From contig JAQFVV010006199.1 of assembly GCA_028023455.1 (NCBI GenBank), forward strand, positions 5,592,972 to 5,656,971: 64,000 nt of DNA, in the 5' to 3' direction. The notes beneath the pieces were generated by a model that had not been told where the DNA came from, ran no database searches, and saw only the letters and a program-made list of their open reading frames with translations. Of this stretch, positions 52,001 to 64,000 are shown in pieces. Origin of the DNA: Epiperipatus broadwayi (lineage: Eukaryota; Onychophora; Udeonychophora; Euonychophora; Peripatidae). The number at the start of each line of letters is the position of its first letter. Position 1 is the stretch's first letter. The position numbers were made by a program, and so were the translations under genes.

Positions 52001-53385
52001 CAAAGACATGAATTGTATGTTTGTCATTAGGATGTTACATTGAATTGAATTTTTTTTTTTTAATCAACTGTTGATCTGATTTTTTTTCTCTCATTAGTGA
52101 AATGTTAAATAAAATCAAAGATTCTAACCACAAATGTGTTTTTATTTTTGTCAAGGTAAATTATTCGTGTTTGCTTTTTTATTTATTTTTTTTTACATAT
52201 TGATAGCATTAAATTTGTACAGAATGAATAAATCTATTTAACTATTATTGACTAAGTCAAATTTAAATTAATATTGGCCTCTGTTTTTTAAGCCTATTAA
52301 ATTTATAGCAAAATATTTAACATTAATAACGCAGATTTTGCTGAACCCAATATTCATTGTGCTGCTGTTGGAAGAGAGTAATGATTTAATTGCTGTAAAC
52401 AAGAATATTGGTTTTAGGTAGATGCTGCTCTAAAAAATATCTTAACAAAAAGTTATCAGGGGTTTTAAAAAAGAGATATTTAAAATGATTTCAAAAAGAT
52501 TTTAACATTAGCTTTTTTCCAAATCAAATAACCAGTATTTTAATTCAATGAAATTGCTTGACTTTAAAATTCTATCTTTAGAATTGATTCGTTATCATTT
52601 GTTCTTTTTTATTATTAGCTTAAAAAGCATCAGTTTATGCAGATACTGTCCAAATAATTTTCTGAAAAGAAATGCATAATAAATTTATTAATCTTTTTCC
52701 AAAAGCACAAAAAGTGAAAATATAATTTGAAATAATAATCTAATCCTCTGTGCTAGAAAACATCTTGCTGAATTGATCCCACCTTCGATCTTCTCAGTGA
52801 ATATTATTTTAAAGAGTAATGTCTGTATAAAAAGTCAAGAATATATTGCCTTTCTGTTATTTTATTTAAATATCCAAATGCACCAATATAAATACAAAAA
52901 AGTCATAAATTAACAAAAAATGAAACTATGTTTTGATGTTCATTAGCAGACACTTGAAAATAAGAATAATCATTTTAATTCTAGAGAAAAAATAAAGATA
53001 AAGAAAAAAACCAAAGAGTAAAAAAACTAAAGATTAATTGCGCAATTATTATATGAATCATTTCATTACATGCATTATATCTATGTACAAAATATTATTC
53101 TGGTAGTATTGTATTTAGCTCTTTTTTAGTAGGGTTTTCTTTTTGAAAAGCTTTAATGCTTTGCTTAACTGTAACACTTTTTTAGAGGAAAATGCTTGTT
53201 TTTAATTATTAGAATTTATTTAATTGTTGTGGTTATGGGGTAAAGACCTTTGTTTTGTTAAAAAGCAGGAATATGCACAATATAGATATTCCTATTCCAT
53301 TTTAAATTGTGTGATATCCATAAGCTTGCACATGAGTTTGCAATAGTTTTGGCTAATATGGAACTTGGAGAGAGCTGCATCATTT
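49031..53385. other. AT-rich non-coding DNA
   Basis: No gene or element recognised over 4.3 kb. It has frequent T and A runs and short open frames such as 51,214-51,399 without domain features. Confidence 0.5.
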
Positions 53386-54029
53386 CTACGCCCCCAAGCC
53401 TAGTGCTTTCACCATGACTGCCTCCAAATACACCAAATAGCTTTTTTCCCCATAAAAGTCTGCTTCATCTCTGTATTTTGCTTTTTGGTCCAATCTGGTT
53501 TTTGCAAATGCATCCAGGTTATTCTTGAAAGTGGTAGCCATATTATTTTTTTTCTTAATCATTGCTAATCACCAAATCAGAATATAAGAGGTTATCTCAC
53601 TGTGGAATTGTCTGATCTACCCTTATGCTGCCCCCTGGAGCTTTTCTGGCTTTAATAAGCCTTTCCAGTATTGCATCATACATAATGATGACCCAGAACA
53701 TGAGACAAGATTCCAACTTGCTTTTCACATTGATGGTAGTGTCTGTGTCTCACTGCAAATTTTAAGTGACCATTAAGTGGCAGGCAGTTAAAACATAATT
53801 TGTGGATAAATTACGACTAGGCAAAGTGAATAAAGTCTCCTTTGTTCATGAAGTAATTTGAGACTTTCACCCTGTGTGACACACTGAACACCTTCCCCTG
53901 ATCTTTTTTTGATAGGAGTTGTTGTCTGTAAATGCTTTTAAACACCTTCCAAAAATTTTCTTCTGCATTGTAGAGTATCAACAAGTGCACCCTAATTTTT
54001 AGGTTTATATTCCAATTTTTATCCACCAA
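53386..54029 (-). pseudogene. Unrecognised broken ORF cluster
   Basis: Two minus-strand frames look more protein-like than the surroundings. One is at 53,817-54,029 (70 aa, with SKKDQGKVFSVSHRVKVSNY). The other is at 53,386-53,541 (51 aa from ATG, with MATTFKNNLDAFAKTRL and FYGEKSYLVYLEAVMV). Between them lies AILERLIKARKAPGG. Local GC is higher than in the flanks. I do not recognise the family; it is probably an old transposable element, but a decayed host gene is not excluded. Confidence 0.35.
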
Positions 54030-56339
54030 TCATTTCAAATTGAATTTCCTTCTCAGTCATCAGGTGGCCAACCATATAATCTCATTCATGTATTTATAAC
54101 ATCTGATTTGATAAAAGCAAACAATGTCCTGGAATGAATGTTTTAGTGTGTGGTAAAGTGCCAGATTCAAGAGCTAAAAATCCATGGATATCAGTTCTCC
54201 CCTATTATTTCTGGTGCTTGTGAATCCTTGTTCAAATTAATTATAAAATAAATTTTTAAGAAATCTGATATTATTCATTCATTTTATAATTCTAATCCAA
54301 CACATACAATACATCACATTTAGCTAACTAAAGAACAAGCCAATCTTATGATTTTACCATCATATTTTAATAAGATTTATGATGCATCCTCAAATGAAAT
54401 TTGTGTGCAGTGAGTGTCTTTATGTTATATTGATAAATGTTTACATAATACTTTCATACAATAAATTGGACAGTTAACAGCTTTAAATATCACTATGATG
54501 ATTTTTTTTTTACCTTTTAACTTGCTATATGCAGCAACATATTTTAATTTTTATTATACACCAATGTCCATGTTTTTGTCTTTCTGTATTAACAATATTA
54601 AAATATTCTGTAAATCATCCATTGAATTGGATGCCTTTTATAGACTATATCAAAGCTATGGATATAAAAATAAAGTTAAAACTAATTTAGTACACATATT
54701 TGTTTAACATCATTTTTCAATTTTAATACTTAAAATTTTTTAATCATCTAGATATTAGTAATCAAATTAATTCCAAACATTGATACAAGGTACTTTAATT
54801 AACTGAGTATCTTAACCAAATTAATAAAAGACATATATAAAAAAATTTTTTTTCTTATAGTTGACCTATGAGAAAAATATATATAATTTAGAAATGTCTT
54901 TTATTAATTATATATTTACTCACTGAATTTTCATTTTTTTTTTTTTTTTGCATTTGCTAACAGCAAAAATTATGATAATGATTTTTTATTTTCTAAAACA
55001 GCAATGAATTTTCAATAATAATTTTCAATTATTATTGAAAATATCTCTGCTGTAATCAGTATCACTAATAATTCATAAAGGCTTTCTGTAAACATACTTT
55101 CATATAGCACAAAAGTACTGTAGATTTTTTAGAGAGAAGCTTATGCATAGTATAAATTATTCTATAAATAAATTATTGATTTATAAATAAGTAAATTTAA
55201 ATTTACACTTATCAAATTAAAATATTAGAAAAAGAACTGAATTTAGCATAAGCAAATTGTATTCAGGAAATATATTTTTATCAATACAAGTAAGGCGTAG
55301 ACTTTTTATCATCAAGTAGTTAATAGCAAATTTGAAATCTATTAAAGTAATTAAGATACACATTTACATTCTTTTGAGTGCTCAGCAGTATTTTTTAATG
55401 CATAGTAAAAATAGAATTGTCTCATATAAATAGCTTTTAAAAAAAAAAATTTACACTCGCAAAAAATAAAGGGAAGATTTAAAGTGAAATTGCCAATAGC
55501 AATATCTGATTTTTTCTGGCACAAACTGGCACACCATGTAGAAAATTATGCATGTTTACAAAATACCGTTTATCGTTAGTCACTTTCATTATCAATATTT
55601 TAATGGACGAATATGTTTTTTAATGTATGTTGACAACAACAAACAAGTTAGAAGGTAAAGAAAAAAGTTTCTTAATTTTATATAGAAATTTAAATTAATG
55701 CTATTTTTATGCTTTATTAATTTGCAGTCTTTATTAGCATTTAAAATAATTTATTGTCTTAAAAACTATTTATTTTAAATCCTAATATTTTTTTTAGTAT
55801 TTTAAGCTAATAGCTTTATTAATTAAAGTTTATTTAAAAAACTAAAGAAGTAATTTCCAGAAAATAAATTTGTCATTGATATATGATTGTTTATTTATTT
55901 ATTTATTTTTAAAAACATTAACTTGATTGTAAAATTTTCAACTCGTATATAAAATTTTACATTGACTAAATGTATACAGCTGAAGCTGCTGCTTAAGACA
56001 ATACAAATAATTAATTTTTGTAATTATTTAATATTATTTTTAAGTACTATGTATAGTTACATTTAATTTTTGTACTATTTGTAATATTACTTCTATTGTT
56101 TTAGAAGTAATTATTCACTTTATTATAACCCAGAATCATTCGTTCGATTAATTGCTAGACTGTGCTACACTGGAATCTTGTAGTAGACGACTCTGGAGTA
56201 AATAAGGGAAAATTTGCTTTTAAAAACGATTTTTGAATGTTTTACCAATGTTAATAATAATACGCTGGTATTTTTTTATATTATTATTAATAATAATAAA
56301 TACTGATTTTATGTAAAAATAATAAGCAAATGGCTAGTC
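54030..56339. other. AT-rich non-coding DNA
   Basis: Nothing recognisable. The open frame at 54,495-54,707 is AT-rich without domain features. A short perfect palindrome AATTTTCAATAATAATTTTC / inverse lies near 55,005-55,045. Confidence 0.45.
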
Positions 56340-56425
56340 ACACTTGGGACAGTATAACGACTGGGCATCGAAGTGACAAGTTAAGGTTTTAATCCATAAG
56401 CTTTTAGCACTCTACCACTACATTA
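56340..56425 (-). repeat. Degenerate tRNA-like (SINE) remnant
   Basis: The minus strand has TAGTGGTAGAGTGCTAAAAG (A-box-like) and, about 30 bp on, CACTTCGATGCCC (B-box-like). The spacing is tRNA-like but the arms do not pair properly, so it is not a working tRNA gene. Confidence 0.4.
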
Positions 56426-57756
56426 AACTACATGAGTGTTCAGTATATTTTTATTAATAATAAATTTAAATAAGTTTGAATTTTATGTGAATTTGATTTT
56501 ATTTTTTCATAAGATCTGTTGCTCATAAAGTTGTGTCTTATTCAAAATGGCATACTATGATAATTTTGCTTTCAAAACATTTTTAATATACTTTTCTCCG
56601 CTCATTTAAAAATCAGTTAAAAAAATTTTGCTTCTCATATAATTTCTTTAACTATTGAACTAAAGTTCATCTTAAAATTATTTACCTTTTACAAAATATT
56701 CCAATACAACTTTCATGATTTAAACTTATTAAGTAATTTTTTTAATGTGTCCACTTTATTGATCACATATATTACTTTTATTCTACCTGGAATTAGATCT
56801 TTTGTTTAAATGTAATTAAAACTTTCATGTAAACTGTTTAAAGCAAAATATTATTTTAGATATAAAAAAAAAAAAAATCCTATTAAAATCTATTGGGTAG
56901 ATGAAAGTAACCATAGTCTCAGTGCTCATAATGGATGATATCTTTCCATCAGTAGTGAAGGACGTACTATATTTCTATTATACTTTTTACTTTACAATCA
57001 AAGCAATGACACTATTCTGACCAATACAGTCTGATTCTTCAATTAACTCTAGCTAATTGATTTATTAATCTTTATTAGATGATTAGTTAAATTTACTTGG
57101 AAAAAAAAAATGTTAATTAAAATGCTAACACCAAGAACTTTACATATGAAATATTACTTAATGTGATAATAATCCAAATCTTTAAAAAAAAAATCAAAAA
57201 ACATCTCATTAATTTAAAATAAGTCTGTTTTTAAAAATCATCTGATAACTTTTTTTAAAATTACAAACATTGCGAGAATAATAAAATAATACGTATTCGA
57301 CAGTCATTATCAAATAACTACTGATTTATAAAAAAAAAAATACTAAAGCGAACAAAAAAATTGAATGTCTGCACACATTATCAATTATTTTGAAATAATA
57401 AATAAAAGAAATATAGATGAAGTAAATTTGAATCCTAAAATAAGTTACAATTATATAATAAATTTTGTTCAGAAAATTATTCTCTTAGAAATAGCAGTAA
57501 CTTTTAATGAGTATAAAAGGGGGACAACTAGAAAAAGTGGGGAAAAAGATTTGAGGGATTTAAAGATGTGGATTTGGAAAAGATTAAAAATGATTTAAAA
57601 TTAAATATTAAAAACACTATGTAAAAAAGATTTTGAAAAGAAAAAAAAATTGATTGAAATGTATATTTAAAAAGAGAGAATTTATAAAAATGTGTTGGAA
57701 AGCATTATAAAGAATATGAAAAAAAAGAGATTGATAATTTTAAAAAGAAAAAAAGC
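56426..57756. other. AT-rich non-coding DNA
   Basis: Nothing recognisable. The frame 57,365-57,598 is rich in Lys, Ile and Asn and looks like chance translation of AT-rich DNA. Confidence 0.45.
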
Positions 57757-58587
57757 CCAAATATTCAACACATTTTCCTAGATTGTCCATCACTCAGCAT
57801 TCTTGGGTCTTTCATTGACGAAAAGGTAAAACGTTTTTCTACAGACACATTCTTAATCCAGCAAGCAATTAAAGCTGGCAATTTTGCTAACATTAGATTA
57901 GCAATTGTCCTATCCTTCGCCATCTGGCTAATGAGATGCAGTTTTGTTCTGGGAAATGCAAACAACCCTCATCAAGGATAATATCATCAGAGATAAAATG
58001 CTTGCTCCAGATTGGCTGTATCAACAAACCTGGGCCTGCACCTCCATGCTAGTGCACTGATTATTGCAAAGATATCAATGATCAAATATGAGTCTCACCT
58101 CATCAATGCAATACCAAGATGAGCTCAGTCATATATACATGAACTCTACCATACTATCTAAAGACTACCAATTAGTGGATTGATCACACCATCTACCTCA
58201 ACAATAAAAGCTAACAAATTTAATCATGAGCTGAATGGATTAACTTATAAGAAAGTGGCAGACCGATCTCGGGATACTTGGGCTCAGACTGAGAGTGAAT
58301 CAATGATCTTGTCAGTGTTCTCCCAGCCCACCTAGCCTCTGCTTCTCATCTTGACTTTAAACCTATACTCATTATCAATTTGGATGTGCCTTTCAATGCT
58401 CAATGAGGCATACATAATTGTTCAACTGGGACAAAGTATGGACCAATCTAAAATACTACTAAAGCATTGATCCAACATTTATGTATATATCCACTTCTCA
58501 TTTAGCTATGGACATTGCTTGGTATTCATGTAATCATCATTGTATAAATCATTTAAATAAATCGTTATTTAAAAAAAAAAAAAAAAA
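57757..58587 (+). pseudogene. LINE 3' end, poly(A) family
   Basis: 5'-truncated LINE. The first frame (from 57,757) has NIQHIFLDCPSL (end of a zf-RVT-like finger) and IQQAIKAGNFANIRLAIVLS, FAIWLMRC. These closely resemble 62,530-62,640 (IQNAIKSGIFSRVRLSVFLS), so the two belong to one family. A non-coding 3' region follows, then AATAAA near 58,556 and a poly(A) run at 58,569-58,586. The flanking A-rich sequence makes the target duplication uncertain. Confidence 0.72.
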
Positions 58588-60114
58588 GCTAAGACTATTT
58601 CCATAGTACATCAAAAGGTAAAAAAGTTTTGAGAAGGTGGATTAGTTGGTTGTGTAGGATTTACTTTTTAGCAAGTAAATAATAATGATGATGGATAAGT
58701 TCTTTTAGTGTTACTGAAAGTGTTTCTAGAACAGTGTTTGTTTTTAAAAAAAAAAAAAAACAGAATTATTCACAAAATAAAAACCTTAAAGAAAAGATAG
58801 CTTTTTTTTTTTTTTACAGGATGTAACAGATTTAATGACAGAAATTATTATAGGGATTTCTACCCCTTTCCAAAAATTAGAATTGGCAAAAAATTTACAT
58901 ATTGAATAAGAATATAGCTAATGATGTTTAATTTGTCATAACACAATGACATAGAATTATATGTTTTTATATGCATAATAATAATCTTTTCCTTCTGTCT
59001 ACATTTATTAACGTTTGCAATTCAATAAAATATATTTTGGAAAAAAATATTAAATAACAATTAAAAATTACTTTTAAATTCATAAAATATTTGCCTACAT
59101 ATTACTTAAATCATAAACATCACATGATCACCATTTCTTATGCTTGCTCATAACTATATTTGCAGTTGTTGTTTTTTTTATCATACAGTATGATGTTATT
59201 TTATATACTTAGTTGTGAAAAAATAGTTATACTTACTACATAAATTTCTTGGTTAGACTTTAAAATTTTTTTGAACATTTTCAATGGCTCATTCACAAAA
59301 CTAAAGATGTTACCAGTGTTTCCATGATGTAAAATGCTTTTTTTATGTGATAAAATGAAAATAATTGAATTAGTTTTGAAAAAAAAAAAAGTTATCCACT
59401 TATTAATAAGAATGCATCCTCCATTTGTGAAACTATTAAAAAGAAATTTGTGTTAGGATTGTTTATGCTTTTGAAAGTGCTAACTTTACATCTACAGTAT
59501 TTAGTGAAGACCAAAAAATATAAAGTTTTGAATAGAGAATATGAATAAAAATAATGTTTTGATAGATAGTTATGTCTTGCATCTGAAAGTACTAAATCTC
59601 TATAAAGACTTTAATAAAGAATCCATTGAAAAGAATAAGATTTATAAATCATTATAAAATTAAAAATCTTAAGCTCAAAAGGATTAGAATTCATAAGTCT
59701 TAATAATATTAGATAATGAAGCTAGTCATCCTAAATTTGTTGCCATGAAGATGAAAAAAATTAAAATTATATGTTCATCTCTAATTATTATCTCATTGCT
59801 GTAACTTTCTTTATCAAATATTATTCACTGTGTCAAGTTACATGCATTTACCTAATATTTCATCGGGCTCAAGCACTGTGTCAATTTCAATTGTTAATTA
59901 ATAAATATGCTGGGAATCATTCATGATTGTGGATACAGTAATATTAAAAAAATAAAGAATGAATTAAAAACAGAACTGTTAATGCATTTTGAAAATGTTA
60001 AAATTTTTCAAAGATTGATTACAAGTTAAAACAATTATCAAGAGAACAAAAAGAGTAGATTGTTAATATTAAATTAATGAAATATATTAAAAGTTATATA
60101 TTATCATCAACAAC
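58588..60114. other. AT-rich non-coding DNA
   Basis: No gene recognised. ACATCACATGATCACCAT at about 59,117 is shared with 10,405 and, inverted, with the array at 47,814-48,714. Confidence 0.5.
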
Positions 60115-61080
60115 AACCATTATCAATCCACTGCAGAATGAAGGTCTCTCCAAGTTCAATCCATCTTCTCCAAAACTTTTTACTGCAGGGCTGCAAGAAG
60201 TATTTTGTAAATTAAAATAGAAAGCTAAAGGAGTAAAAGTAAATGGAGATTGTTTAAACCATTTAGATTTTGCAAATGATGTAGTTGCTTTTTTAAAATA
60301 ATGCTCAGAGCTTCAGAAAATGTTGCAAGAGTTCTCAGATGAAAATAAGAAAGGTCAATTAAGATAAATGTTAAAAAGATTAAAGTAATGTTAATGAATT
60401 TTTTCAAAAGATGAAAATGAAGATTGATTATTATGAGTTAGAAGAAGTTAACAATTATAAAAACCTCACCTCAGATTATTATTACAGATGAAAACATAAT
60501 GGATAAAATCAATCGTAGAATTAAACTTGTTTGGAGTGCTTTTGGGAATAACTTAATATTAACAGGAAATATGCCTGTGTTTGAAAAAAAAAGGTTTTTA
60601 ACAAATGTGTTTCACTAGTTCTTACTTATAAATCTGAAACATGGGTACTTAATAGAAAAGCAACATAGAGACTTCAGATCACTCAAAGAAGTATGGAGAG
60701 ATGCATGTTAGGAATAACAAGGAGATTGAAAATGCAATACATGGGTAAAAAAACAAACAGGTGTTACTAATATCATTTCAAAGAATTAAAAGACTGAAGT
60801 GGAATTGGGCTAAGCATATTGCTAAAAAAGATGATAATAGATGGACAATTGAAATCTTAAAATGGATTCAAAGAGATTGTAAAAGATTCAGAAAGAGATC
60901 ACATGTAAGATGGATTGATGAAATAAGAAAGTGTGCAAGGGTGATGTGAGGAGAGAGGCTAGAGATTGAAAAGTTATATACAGTTGGTTTAATATGTTTG
61001 AGGAATGTCAGTGAGTTTGTCATAAATTTTGAGGCATTTGGGACATCACAATGGTACTGGTATTGATTTCTTCTTTTATT
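60115..61080 (+). pseudogene. RTE-type LINE reverse transcriptase fragment
   Basis: SPKLFTAGLQEVFCKLK near 60,165-60,215 and KAKGVKVNGDCLNHLDFAND near 60,220-60,285 match the RT palm of RTE elements. The catalytic FADD reads FAND. ELQKMLQEFSDENKK follows, then SETWVLNRKAT near 60,640, RLQITQRSMERCMLGITRR near 60,670-60,730, and the C-terminal frame 60,761-60,949 (RLKWNWAKHIAKKDDNRWTI, RKRSHVRWIDEIRKCA). Stops and frameshifts separate them and the endonuclease half is missing. RTE elements copy themselves by target-primed reverse transcription. Confidence 0.85.
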
Positions 61081-61112
61081 CACTATTTTGCTGTTAACTA
61101 TGTATAGCATTT

Positions 61113-61216
61113 CGTCAAGCATTGGGGGTCGAGAGGTCAGCGACAGCTGCTTTATAAGCAGTTGTCCCGAGATAGTGGGTTCGCTTCCTGGCTGATGCTA
61201 CGATACATGAAAAAAA
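61113..61216 (+). mobile_element. tRNA-derived SINE with target duplication
   Basis: It starts just after AACTATGTATAGCATT (61,096-61,111) and is followed by a second copy (61,217-61,232). Inside are GGTCGAGAGGTCAGCGACAG (D-arm/A-box-like), a stem CTGC/GCAG with loop TTTATAA, GTGGGTTCGCTTCCTGGC (B-box-like), GATGCTACGATACATG and an A run. Same family as 8,036-8,123. A pol III-transcribed SINE moved by LINE machinery is the best reading. Confidence 0.78.
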
Positions 61217-61233
61217 AACTATGTATAGCATTA

Positions 61234-62933
61234 TCCTTTATTACTTATATAAATCCTTTTCTCATTGAAATTGAATGCAAAATCTCTGGAATCTATATAC
61301 CAGCTTTACAACATCAAATAGAACACATATCGTACCTTCCTGCCTGCCTGAAGTCATCTCCAGCCATTATTACAAATCATCAATAAATACTCTAAGAAAC
61401 TAAACCTCCAAAACAACTACAACAAATCATAGATGTGGAACATAAAATCTGGCAGAACAATACCATTCATTTTCATAGCCCAACCAAAAAAGTTTCTTGG
61501 TTTTCCTATGGTAAAAACTAGATTGGCCATGGCTAAAGAAGTGCAAAGTGTCATTCTTGAAAAAACTAAGAAAATTATCACTCAGCTCTCCACAGTTTGA
61601 CTCTCTCTGTCTGCCAAAACTATGCTGTTGAATATGTTGATATTTCCAAGGCTCAGCTACTTTCTGATGATAATAAAGCCCACCAAGGGTTTTGCAACTT
61701 CAATGAACTATACTTTGCTCAAAGCTGTTTTAAAAGATGAAGGTGGTTGCCATAAGTATAAACAAAGCTTATATGCCTAGAGAACTAAACGAACTGGTCT
61801 CCACGCAGTCTCAACATTGTATCTTCAGAGGGCAGTAGCAGCTATCAGGTTGGCTTACCTAAAACAACCCAAACCAATCATGGAGCTGTCCATAACTCCT
61901 ACCAACCCCCTTCTCTCTCATGCAGCAAGTGGTTATCTGACTTGTCAACCTATGTATTTTCCTAAGCAAACTTGGCAAACTCAGTGCTAGAAAGAAAGCC
62001 CTCATACTAGGAAACATACAAATTGAAATATCCCAATCTTATGCCACTCCAAAATGCCCTTGGACTAACAAACAAAGAAATCAAAAAGGTGGTTCCTTAA
62101 ACCTAAATTTATAGACTTTGCTAAAAGTTAACCTCTCCTCTCTACCCATAAACAACTTCCTGCAGCAAGTGGTTATCTGACTTGTCAACCTATGTATTTG
62201 CCTAAGCAAACTCAGTGCTAGAAAAAAAGTCCTCATACTGGGAAACATACAAATTGAAATATCCTGATCTTATGCCATTCCAAAATGCCCTTGGACTAAC
62301 AAACAAATAAAGAAATCGAAAAGATGGTTCCTTAAACCTAAATTTATAGACTTTCCTAAAAGTTAACCTCTCCTCTCTACCCACAAACCACTTCCTTGTG
62401 TGGAAAACAGGCTTCAAAGATCTCAACATCTTTTGTCAGCTCTGCTCAATGGCAGATGAGACTATTGTGCATACACTTCACACATGTACAATGCTTAATC
62501 CAGTCAGGATGTTCATCAATGAAAGGGTATCCTGTGATTACAGAGACATCCTATTCATCCAAAATGCCATAAAGTCAGGTATCTTTTCAAGAGTCAGACT
62601 GTCTGTGTTTCTTTCATTTGTAATCTGCCTTACCAAATGCAAGTTCATTTTTAGTGACTCAAATTTAAATATAAGAGAACATTTCATAAAACTTTTAAAA
62701 AAACATTTGCCTCAGAGACCGCATGTTAGCCCCTGAATGGCTACATGTGGAAACCTGAGTCTTTGGTGAAATTTACAGGACCAAATGCTCCTTAAACTTC
62801 AAACGTGGTTACTGTCAACTCCAATGGTTTAGAGATTTTTGCTTCATAGTTATTTCAAGATAAATCAGCTCTATGTTTTCCTAGTTATGTATTCTAATTG
62901 ATTTAATAAATTTTTTAATTTTGAAAAAAAAAA
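61234..62933 (+). pseudogene. LINE 3' half with poly(A) tail and target duplication
   Basis: 5'-truncated LINE bounded by AACTATGTATAGCATT copies at 61,217-61,232 and 62,934-62,949. Frames show KKFLGFPMVKTRLAMAKEVQ near 61,490 and KTMLLNMLIFPRLSYFL near 61,615. A 112-residue open frame (62,398-62,736) has CQLCSMADETIVHTLHTC, a zf-RVT-like finger, then IQNAIKSGIFSRVRLSVFLS. There are several stops, and a 240-bp tandem duplication disrupts the region before the finger. The 3' end has an A run (62,924-62,937). It shares motifs with 57,757-58,587 and more distantly with 27,039-28,194. Confidence 0.82.
61921..62397 (+). repeat. 240-bp tandem duplication inside the LINE
   Basis: TGCAGCAAGTGGTTATCTGA begins at 61,921 and again at 62,161. 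The blocks stay nearly identical through ACCTCTCCTCTCTACCCA; the second has a 12-bp deletion (CTTGGCAAA... shortened) and a 4-bp insertion (AATA). Confidence 0.93.
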
Positions 62934-62950
62934 AACTATGTATAGCATTA

Positions 62951-64000
62951 GCTTACAGTACACAATTTTTTTTTTGCATAGAAATTTTAACTAAAACTAT
63001 TAGATAAAAAAGAATCTGAAGATGTCAATATCATACAGATCTCATATAAATATCACTTAAATTTGAACATGAAAGCAATCCAACAATGCTCTTATTGGTT
63101 CTATCATAATACAAAGAAACCAACAGCCTCATAAACACTGGTAAAGAATTATTTTTGTGAAATTTTAATAATAAGTTTAATTATGAATTTTAAGGCATGT
63201 TTTCTTTCTTTTATGATGTCTCAACTAAAACACATTTCCATTTTAAAATTGAAATTCAAATAAATATTTTGTTCAATAATTTGTTTAAGTAGACAATATT
63301 ATGATCCAAATATAAAAATGCAAATATGATCAAAATAGACACTAGGGTCTTTCAGATAAATGATGGAGGAGTTGAACTTTAAATGAATTAACAAATGAAA
63401 TTATAAGACTATATTGTATTATCAATGATGAGATAAAAGGACATTTAAAAATTAAATAAAGTTATATTTTGTGATTATCTTAGAATTATAGCCTATATGA
63501 TACTATTTATTAAAAAGAAATGGGAAAAAAGTAATTTCCTTTTATAATGTTTTTAAAAAGACATTGGTACAAAAAAAAGTTGAAGAAATTCCATCAACTT
63601 TATCAGCTTCAAACATTTCTGGACCTCTAAACAAATCTGTAATGTAATTTTATCTAGAGTTAAGATAAAACAATTTAATTTTATTATCAATTTGAGGAAA
63701 AAGTGATCAAATGAATCCCTACAGTTCAATATATATTTGTATATAATAATATATGAATGTCTCTCAATTTATTGTTTATTGATAATTATTTTTGTTGATG
63801 TTTTAGCATATACTTAATTTTTCAGTTAAATTGTAATATAACCATGTAAATATTATACAGCATGTATTAAAAACATATACATTTTAATCAATTTTTTGAT
63901 TTATTATTTTTGTTGATGCCTTAAATAAAATTATATCATACATATGATATTTTTAATGGATGTTTGGATGAAAACGTTAGTGTGTGGAGTTACCCATTTA
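62951..64000. other. AT-rich non-coding DNA
   Basis: Nothing recognisable to the end of the window. Confidence 0.5.

Noticed and set aside
57365-57598. 77-residue frame rich in Lys, Asn and Ile
   Set aside because: Composition is what AT-rich DNA gives by chance; no motif and no neighbours of interest.
61113-61216. Functional tRNA gene
   Set aside because: The tRNA-like fold is imperfect, the B box is altered, and it is flanked by an A tail and target duplications, as in a SINE.

Overview
The window looks like a very AT-rich stretch of an invertebrate metazoan nuclear genome. It has no host gene that I can recognise. It is packed with decayed transposable elements: Penelope-like elements (PLEs), RTE-type and other non-LTR retrotransposons (LINEs), one Gypsy-type LTR retrotransposon, a mariner fossil, small terminal-inverted-repeat elements, tRNA-derived SINEs, microsatellites and tandem repeats. 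PLEs with a GIY-YIG endonuclease together with RTE LINEs fit many lineages (molluscs, chelicerates, other arthropods, flatworms, cnidarians), so I do not name a species.

The main structural feature is a near-palindrome filling about 1,489-26,538. The left arm (about 1,489-14,660) and right arm (about 14,725-26,538) are reverse complements of each other and meet almost without a spacer near 14,692. The right arm is about 1.3 kb shorter, with scattered small changes and block losses. It stops exactly at a run of 500 Ns (26,539-27,038). A fold-back read or hairpin assembly error at a contig end explains this best; a real inverted duplication is the alternative. Each arm carries two small TIR elements, a mariner transposase fossil, a PLE GIY-YIG fragment, a tRNA-derived SINE, a hammerhead-like/tRNA-like repeat and, near the apex, an array of motifs resembling a retroelement tRNA-Lys primer-binding site.

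After the gap, 27,039-29,349 holds a LINE 3' half that ends in a pure (AAT)n tract. Its 3' UTR is interrupted by a 545-bp element flanked by a 12-bp target-site duplication. Next come two PLE fragments facing away from each other (29,350-30,750), an RTE fragment (31,030-31,475), AT-rich DNA, and a third PLE fragment on the minus strand (35,860-36,900). A degenerate minus-strand Gypsy element lies at about 39,890-44,880, with integrase, RNase H, reverse transcriptase, protease and gag regions still traceable. Two minus-strand LINE fragments follow (44,930-47,165), again with an (AAT)n-type 3' tail.

A four-copy tandem array of about 225 bp lies at 47,814-48,714 and an RTE 3' end at 48,858-49,030. 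The rest is mostly AT-rich DNA with an unrecognised ORF cluster (53,386-54,029), a LINE 3' end (57,757-58,587), an RTE fragment (60,115-61,080) and a SINE plus a LINE that share one target-site sequence in three copies (61,096-62,950).

Every coding remnant is interrupted or truncated, so nothing here looks like a working autonomous element. Boundaries come from reading by eye and are approximate unless tied to a stated repeat.
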